A DNA stretch of 21,316 nt from JAEUMW01 sp039807745 (lineage in GTDB: Bacteria > Pseudomonadota > Gammaproteobacteria > Burkholderiales > JAEUMW01): NCBI GenBank assembly GCA_039807745.1, contig JBDHRV010000055.1, forward strand, positions 1 through 21,316, written 5' to 3'. Below, piece after piece: positions 17,256 through 21,316 of this stretch. Within the stretch, counting starts at the first letter, position 1. Each line of letters starts with the position of its first letter. Under the pieces are notes generated by a model, which was not told where the DNA came from, did no database searches, and worked only from the letters and a program-made list of their open reading frames with translations. A program made the translations under genes and the position numbers.

Positions 17256-17320
17256 AGAAGGCAACTCATATGCCACGGGGTGCTCAACGGAATGGGAGGC
17301 GGGAGGCGGCGGGAGATCGA

Positions 17321-17884
17321 TCACGCGCGATGGCGGCTTTCACCCGCCCCGAGACCGCCCGCGATGAGGTGCGCCGTGCGGATCGGTTCCGGCAGACGGC
17401 CATGGACGGCGAGCCGCTCGATCAATTTCTCGGCCATTCGCGGCGAAATGCCGGCGCGCTGGGTCCACACACCGGCGAGCCGCTCCATCGGTCCGGCCTG
17501 CTCGATGAGCTGCCACTTGCGGGCGCCGCCCCGGACGTGGTCGAGCAGCGCCCGACGGATCGCGCCGAGATCCGGCTTTCTGCGGGCGATGACGAGGACG
17601 GGCACGCCTGCCTGGCGATGCAGCGCGTGAAGGTCGACCATGTTGAAGCCGGCGACCGCGATACCCTGCAGCAGCACCGCATGGAGCTGGTCGCGGAAGC
17701 GGCTGCGCGCCACGAGCTCGGCCATGACCCGCGTCGAGTTCGTGCCATCGCGACGGACTTTCCCCGTCAGCACACCGTCGAGGCGCGGACCGGCGAACAC
17801 CGCACCGACCAGCAGGACATCACCGCGATGCTCGCGCGCGAAGGGCGCGTCGTCGAAAGCGATCACGTGCGGCTGGTTCGGCAC
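17321..17884 (-). CDS. DUF99 family protein (endonuclease dU type)
   Basis: This 187-residue protein matches the DUF99 family, whose archaeal members include endonuclease dU, which cuts DNA at deaminated bases such as uracil. Family marks in order are AFDDAPF (residues 9-15), VLLVGAVFAGPRLDGVL (23-39), DGTNSTRVM, LLQGIAVAGFNMVDLHALH, PVLVIARRKPD, and the closing R.AHLIAGGL. Transfer of the nuclease activity to this bacterial copy is inference. The GTG start at 17884 has GGGGA six bases upstream and lies 18 bases after the DUF3617 stop, so the two are probably co-transcribed. The family is known mainly from archaea, so the gene may have been acquired by transfer, although base composition here looks like its neighbours. 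Confidence 0.85.
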   Translation of the reverse strand: MPNQPHVIAFDDAPFAREHRGDVLLVGAVFAGPRLDGVLTGKVRRDGTNSTRVMAELVARSRFRDQLHAVLLQGIAVAGFNMVDLHALHRQAGVPVLVIARRKPDLGAIRRALLDHVRGGARKWQLIEQAGPMERLAGVWTQRAGISPRMAEKLIERLAVHGRLPEPIRTAHLIAGGLGAGESRHRA

Positions 17885-17902
17885 GCTCGGTCCCCGGAAG
17901 AC

Positions 17903-18346
17903 TCACTTCGCGCCCGGAACACAATCGCCCAGCCGCGTCGCGGTGACGCGCTGCGAGAAGGTCATGTTCTTGCCGCCGAGCCGAACGTCCAGTCTGCCGG
18001 TGCTTCGATCCGCACCCAGCAACCACTGCGCGGTGCCGGTCGCCTCCTGCCCGCCCGCGCACACGAGGCGGTAGGAAACGGAATCCTCGATGCGGGTCGC
18101 GTCGCCGAGCGCGCAGCCCTTGAGCGCGCCCTGGCGCAACGCCGGGAACGCGGAAGCGAGATCGCTGTCGCTCAGGCAACGTCGTTCGCGGGTGGTCGCG
18201 TAGCGAAGACCCTCTTCGAGGTGGGGCATCACGGTCTCGGTCGTGACTTCGTACAGTCCCGATCGCAGCGATTGCGAAGCGTGCGCTGACGCAAACGCTC
18301 CGGCCATCAGGATCGCCCAGCGCCAAATCCCCAGGATATCGAGCAT
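17903..18346 (-). CDS. Secreted DUF3617 family protein
   Basis: This is a 147-residue exported protein. A signal peptide (MLDILGIWRWAILMAGAFASAHA) is followed by a mature domain that opens with SLRSGLYEVTTETVMP, as DUF3617 proteins do. It has three cysteines at positions typical of the family (ERRCLSD, KGCALGD, LVCAGGQ) and a fourth near the end (GDCVPGAK), which could form two disulfides in the periplasm. The function of the family is unknown. The start at 18346 is chosen because the signal peptide begins there; no good Shine-Dalgarno is seen. The open frame extends 73 codons further upstream into the divergent promoter region, which looks non-coding. It is the first gene of a probable two-gene unit with DUF99. 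Confidence 0.82.
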   Translation of the reverse strand: MLDILGIWRWAILMAGAFASAHASQSLRSGLYEVTTETVMPHLEEGLRYATTRERRCLSDSDLASAFPALRQGALKGCALGDATRIEDSVSYRLVCAGGQEATGTAQWLLGADRSTGRLDVRLGGKNMTFSQRVTATRLGDCVPGAK

Positions 18347-18423
18347 GCTGCGGCAGATTATCCGACGTGCAGACGACGCGCATTCGGGATTCGCGCGGTC
18401 GAATCGAAAAATGTCACGGACCG

Positions 18424-18450
18424 TGTCGATTTCGTGTCGCGCCGATCGTC
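18424..18450 (+). promoter_or_regulatory. ECF-type promoter, probable ECF42 autoregulatory site
   Basis: TGTCGA (18424-18429), a 17-base spacer and CGTC (18447-18450) form an ECF sigma promoter. I recall TGTCGA and CG(A/T)C as the boxes described for ECF42 factors. It lies 66 bases upstream of the VOC gene, first in the operon that ends with the ECF42-like factor. Related words TGTCAC (18412) and TGTCGC (18435) flank it but lack a fitting -10 box. Confidence 0.65.
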
Positions 18451-18515
18451 GTACAGTGACGCAAGCCAACCCGGTCGAGGCGATGCCTCGGAACCGCCAC
18501 AGAGGAGAGATCACG

Positions 18516-18983
18516 ATGAGCACACCCGAAGTCAAGCCGATCCCGGACTGGATGCATTCGATCACGCCGCACCTCGTATGTGCCGGCGCCGCGGACGCGA
18601 TCGAGTTCTACAAGAAGGCGTTCGATGCGGTCGAACTGTGCCGCGTGCCGGGCCCGGCCGGCAAGCTGATCCACGCGGCGGTGCGCATCGGCGATTCGGC
18701 CGTGATGCTGGTCGACGAAATGGCCGAGTGCGGTGCGATCGGGCCGAAGGCGCGCGGCGGTTCGTCGGTCACGATTCACCTCCAGGTGGAAGATGCGGAC
18801 GCCGTGGTCGAGCGGGCCGTGGCGGCCGGGGCGAAGGTCATCATGCCGGTGAACGACATGTTCTGGGGCGATCGCTACGGCCAGATCGAAGACCCGTTCG
18901 GTCATTCCTGGGCCGTCGCCACGCATGTGCGCGACGTGAGTCCGGAGGAACTGCAGGAAGCGGCACGGAAGATGTTCAGCTGA
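18516..18983 (+). CDS. VOC family protein (PhnB/glyoxalase-like)
   Basis: This is a 155-residue vicinal-oxygen-chelate fold protein. The pattern ITPHLVCAGAADAIEFYKKAFDAVE near the N-terminus, DSAVMLVDE in the middle and DMFWGDRYGQIEDPFGHSWAVATH near the end are standard for the PhnB-like branch. These are beta-alpha-beta-beta-beta modules that bind a metal or small ligand. Some members are glyoxalases or antibiotic-resistance proteins, and the substrate here is unknown. AGGAGAG precedes the ATG. It is the first gene of a four-gene operon: YCII protein 14 bases on, a second YCII protein, then the ECF42-like sigma factor. VOC and YCII proteins often accompany this sigma class, so it is likely an effector or sensor of the same response. 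Confidence 0.92.
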   Translation: MSTPEVKPIPDWMHSITPHLVCAGAADAIEFYKKAFDAVELCRVPGPAGKLIHAAVRIGDSAVMLVDEMAECGAIGPKARGGSSVTIHLQVEDADAVVERAVAAGAKVIMPVNDMFWGDRYGQIEDPFGHSWAVATHVRDVSPEELQEAARKMFS

Positions 18984-18997
18984 CCCGGGAGCTCGCG

Positions 18998-19351
18998 ATG
19001 CAGTACATGCTGTTGATCATGGAGCCGGTCGGCCAGCGGGAGAGCCGGTCGGAGGCCGAGGGCCGCCGGCTGTACGCGGACATGCGGCGCTTCGCCGACG
19101 ACCTGGCGGCGCGCGGCCTGCTCACCGTCGCCGAGTCGCTGCAATCGGATGCCACGGGGGTGCGCGTCCAGGTGCGCGGCGGCAAGGCGAGCCTCGTCGA
19201 TGGCCCCTTCTCCGAAGCCAAGGAGATGGTGGGCGGCTTCTTCCTGCTCGATTGCGCGAGCCGGGAGCAGGCGGTCGAGATCGCGAGCCAGTGCCCCGCG
19301 GCCGGATGGGCCACCGTGGAAGTGCGCGCCCTCGGTCCCTGTCACGAATAG
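18998..19351 (+). CDS. YCII-related DGPF protein (first copy)
   Basis: This is a 117-residue ferredoxin-like-fold protein of the YCII family. The N-terminal MQYMLLIMEP strand, a helix around residues 22-40, and VDGPFSEAKEMVGGFFLLDC around 68-87 with the DGPF signature are clear. YCII proteins are small cytosolic proteins, some with peroxidase- or hydrolase-like activity; DGPF members occur next to ECF42 sigma factors and their role is not settled. GGGAG lies six bases before the ATG. It starts 14 bases after the VOC gene and is followed by a second YCII gene after 50 bases. The two copies are clearly diverged, so this is an old duplication or a pair recruited separately. Confidence 0.92.
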   Translation: MQYMLLIMEPVGQRESRSEAEGRRLYADMRRFADDLAARGLLTVAESLQSDATGVRVQVRGGKASLVDGPFSEAKEMVGGFFLLDCASREQAVEIASQCPAAGWATVEVRALGPCHE

Positions 19352-19401
19352 CACGTTCCACCAACCAGGAGACTTTCACCTCAACAAGTGGAGATCCGAC
19401 C

Positions 19402-19818
19402 ATGCGGTTCATGATCATCGTGAAGGCCACCCCCGACTCGGAAGCCGGCGTCATGCCGGAGGAGAAGCTGATCGCGCAGATGGCGACCTACCACGGGGAG
19501 CTCGCGCAAGCGGGAGTTCTGCTCGACGCTTCGGGCCTGCAGCCGAGCGCCAAGGGCTGGCGCATTCGCTACGACGGCGGCAGGCGCGCGGTGATCGACG
19601 GACCGTTCGCGGAGTCCAAGGAGCTCATCGCCGGGTACACGCTGATTCAGGTGAAGTCGCGCGAGGAGGCGATGGAATGGACGCGGCGCTTCCCGAACCC
19701 GGCCGGCGAGGGCAGGCATGCCGAGATCGAAGTGCGCCGGTTGTTCGAGCTGGAGGACTTCGCTCCGAGCGACGCGATCGAGCGCTTTCGCGAGCTGGAA
19801 GCGAGAGGTGAGAAGTAA
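19402..19818 (+). CDS. YCII-related DGPF protein (second copy)
   Basis: This is a 138-residue YCII-fold protein. MRFMIIVKATPDSEAG opens the first strand, GELAQAGVLLDASGLQPSAKG forms the helix and turn, and IDGPFAESKELIAGYTLIQVKS carries the DGPF motif (about residues 71-74). A charged C-terminal helix (PSDAIERFRELEARGEK) extends it by about 20 residues beyond the first copy. GGAG lies eight bases before the ATG. Its stop is only six bases before the sigma-factor GTG, implying coupled translation. The tight link of this copy to the sigma gene suggests that it may modulate or sense for the sigma factor. That is an inference from position; these sigma factors usually lack a classic anti-sigma gene, and none is seen here. 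Confidence 0.93.
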   Translation: MRFMIIVKATPDSEAGVMPEEKLIAQMATYHGELAQAGVLLDASGLQPSAKGWRIRYDGGRRAVIDGPFAESKELIAGYTLIQVKSREEAMEWTRRFPNPAGEGRHAEIEVRRLFELEDFAPSDAIERFRELEARGEK

Positions 19819-19824
19819 TCGCTG

Positions 19825-21120
19825 GTGACGACGCGCAACGCCCATCACGCGATCGAAGCTGTCTGGCGGATCGAGTCGGCGAAGATCATCGGCGGGCTTG
19901 CGCGCATCGTGCGCGACGTCGGTCTCGCCGAGGAGCTCGCGCAGGACGCGCTCGTCTCCGCCCTCGAGCAATGGCCGGGCAGCGGCATCCCGGACAATCC
20001 GGCCGCCTGGCTCATGGCCGCGGCCAAGCATCGGGCGATCGATCTGTTCCGGCGCAACGCGCTGCATGCCCGCAAGCAGGACGAGCTCACTTGCGAGATC
20101 GAGGCGCAGTTGCAGGACGCGGCTCCCGCCGAACCGGGCGCCGCGCTCGACGACCCGGTGGGAGACGATGTGCTGCGCCTCGTGTTCATCGCGTGCCATC
20201 CCGTGCTGTCCACCGAGGCTCGCGTGGCCCTCACGCTGCGCCTGTTGGGCGGCCTCACGACCGCGGAGATCGCGCGGGCTTTTCTCGTCCCCGAGCCGAC
20301 CGTCGCCCAGCGGATCGTGCGGGCGAAGCGGACGCTGGCCGAAGCGCGTGTTCCATTCGAGGTGCCCCGCGGGGACGCGCTCGCGTCCCGTCTGGCGTCG
20401 GTACTGGAGGTGGTCTATCTCATCTTCAACGAGGGCTACTCGGCCACCGCCGGCGAGCGTTGGACGCGCCCGGAACTGTGTGACGAGGCGCTGCGTCTTG
20501 CCCGCATCCTGGCGGAGCTCGCGCCGCAGGAATCGGAGGTGCACGGTCTGGTGGCGCTCCTCGAGATCCAGGCGTCGCGCCTTGCCGCGCGGATCGGCCC
20601 AGCAGGCGCGCCGATCCTGCTGCTCGACCAGAATCGCGCGCGGTGGGATCAGCTGCTCATCCGCCGCGGTCTGGCTGCGCTGGCGCGGGCCGAGGCGTTG
20701 AGCACGGCGCGCGACGGGCTCGGTCCGTACGCGCTGCAAGCCGCCATCGCCGCCTGTCACGCTCGTGCGCGCACGGCGGAGGAGACCGACTGGCCGCGCA
20801 TCGCGGCACTCTACGACGCGCTCGCGCAGCGCATGCCGTCTCCGGTGGTGGAACTCAACCGGGCGGTCGCGCTCGGCATGGCGTTTGGTCCTGCGGCGGG
20901 GCTGGAGGTCGTGGATGCCTTGACAGCGGAATCTTCGCTCCAGAGTTATCACCTTCTGCCGAGTGTGCGCGGCGACCTTCTCGCGAAGCTCGGCCGCGTC
21001 GTCGAGGCCGCTGCGGAGTTCAAGCGCGCCGCATCGCTCACGCGCAACGCACGCGAGCGCGAGCTGCTGCTCGAGCGCGCACGCGGGTGTGTCAGGCTGC
21101 CCGGCGAAAGGTCAGGTTGA
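19825..21120 (+). CDS. ECF42-type RNA polymerase sigma factor with C-terminal extension
   Basis: This is a 431-residue ECF sigma factor, about twice the length of a minimal one. Region 2 covers about residues 8-75 (ESAKIIGGLARIVRDVGLAEELAQDAL, then AAWLMAAAKHRAIDLFRR). Region 4 covers about 112-170 (LTLRLLGGLTTAEIARAFLV, then a recognition helix VPEPTVAQRIVRAKRTL). The remaining 250 residues contain the DUF6596-type block with YLIFNEGYSATAGERWTRPELCDEALRL and TPR-like helices (PVVELNRAVALGMAFGPAAGLEVVDAL), as in the ECF42 group. The extension probably regulates activity in place of an anti-sigma factor. It starts with GTG six bases after a DGPF gene. The operon's first gene has a TGTCGA / CGTC promoter, so autoregulation is likely. 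Its last 29 bases overlap the end of alkB on the other strand. Confidence 0.95.
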   Translation: MTTRNAHHAIEAVWRIESAKIIGGLARIVRDVGLAEELAQDALVSALEQWPGSGIPDNPAAWLMAAAKHRAIDLFRRNALHARKQDELTCEIEAQLQDAAPAEPGAALDDPVGDDVLRLVFIACHPVLSTEARVALTLRLLGGLTTAEIARAFLVPEPTVAQRIVRAKRTLAEARVPFEVPRGDALASRLASVLEVVYLIFNEGYSATAGERWTRPELCDEALRLARILAELAPQESEVHGLVALLEIQASRLAARIGPAGAPILLLDQNRARWDQLLIRRGLAALARAEALSTARDGLGPYALQAAIAACHARARTAEETDWPRIAALYDALAQRMPSPVVELNRAVALGMAFGPAAGLEVVDALTAESSLQSYHLLPSVRGDLLAKLGRVVEAAAEFKRAASLTRNARERELLLERARGCVRLPGERSG

Positions 21121-21316
21121 TCCGACATCCGCCCACGAGCGGGTGGTATCCCGCCGGCAGCGGCAGGACGCCGTGATAGCGAAGTCGCGCCGGCCCGCCC
21201 CAAACGACGACGTCGCCGTGCGCGAGCGGCACGCGTGCGGCCCGGTCCGAGCGCTTCGAGCCACCGAACAGGAAGATCGCAGGAATGCCGAGCGACACGG
21301 AGACGATGGGCGCGCC
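21092..21316 (-). CDS. alkB: DNA oxidative demethylase AlkB, C-terminal part only
   Basis: These are the last 74 residues of AlkB; the frame stays open to the window edge, and the start lies beyond it. AlkB is an Fe(II)/2-oxoglutarate dioxygenase that removes alkyl groups from N1-methyladenine and N3-methylcytosine in DNA. The fragment opens with APIVSVSLGIPAIFLFGG, then HGDVVVWGGPARLRYHGV, whose YHG histidine is the distal iron ligand. It closes with CRINLTFRRA, whose two arginines are the 2-oxoglutarate-binding pair (R204 and R210 in E. coli). The first two iron ligands (HxD) should lie just outside. Its stop codon lies inside the sigma-factor gene, a convergent overlap of 29 bases. A GTG at 21298 is an internal valine codon, not a start. 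Confidence 0.93.
   Translation of the reverse strand, partial: GAPIVSVSLGIPAIFLFGGSKRSDRAARVPLAHGDVVVWGGPARLRYHGVLPLPAGYHPLVGGCRINLTFRRAA

Noticed and set aside
17083..17320. A known riboswitch (c-di-GMP-I, cobalamin, TPP, glycine or SAH)
   Set aside because: Words such as CGCAAACC and a GGTTTGC partner recall c-di-GMP-I, but the ordered conserved core is absent, and the other classes fit no better.
19381..20952. 523-codon minus-strand frame opposite the second YCII gene and the sigma gene
   Set aside because: The plus-strand genes have motifs, ribosome-binding sites and operon spacing. The antisense frame has none.

Overview
The window is high-GC bacterial chromosome that looks like a betaproteobacterium or a close gammaproteobacterial relative. 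The pointers are the linked yqjD-yqjE-yqjK-type trio, a ClpB of typical proteobacterial layout, promoters of the sigma-32 type (TTGAA, 13-14 bases, then a CCCCATNT-like box), and GGAG Shine-Dalgarno sequences before most genes. It is densely coding. I saw no rRNA, tRNA, CRISPR array, insertion sequence or prophage.

Layout. Positions 1-738 hold the 3' part of a cysteine-synthase-type gene, which converges on a minus-strand pair: a LemA-family gene and, upstream of it, a secreted DUF4139 protein. Divergent from these is a LOG-family phosphoribohydrolase. Next comes a compact yqjD-yqjE-yqjK-like membrane operon (3688-4718), then a renalase-like FAD oxidoreductase. From about 5986 to 7173 the sequence is looser: a nested palindromic element, a small minus-strand gene, a 369-base lower-GC stretch with a 21-base-phased direct repeat, and a small plus-strand gene with a strong Shine-Dalgarno. 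clpB follows, with a sigma-32-type promoter in front and an intrinsic terminator behind. After it come an MFS transporter of the fosmidomycin-resistance type, a small lipoprotein (minus) and a Nudix hydrolase (plus). The Nudix gene runs tail-to-tail into a minus-strand hsp20-lon operon, which has its own sigma-32-type promoter. Then come an M20 peptidase (plus), a secreted DUF11-like protein (minus), and a DUF3617-DUF99 pair (minus). The window ends with a plus-strand operon of one VOC protein, two YCII/DGPF proteins and an ECF42-type sigma factor, and finally the C-terminal part of alkB on the minus strand.

How the genes fit together. Two blocks make functional sense. The first is a heat-shock set: clpB and hsp20-lon supply disaggregation, holding and proteolysis, and each has a sigma-32-like promoter. 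The hsp20 leader can also pair with its own ribosome-binding site, which would suit an RNA thermometer. The second is the ECF42 operon. A TGTCGA-17 bases-CGTC element 5' of the VOC gene fits the promoter type I recall for ECF42 factors, so the operon is probably autoregulated. The least expected items are a DUF99 (endonuclease dU-type) gene, a family best known from archaea, and a roughly 240-base hairpin-rich minus-strand region ending in a strong intrinsic terminator just 5' of the DUF11-like gene.
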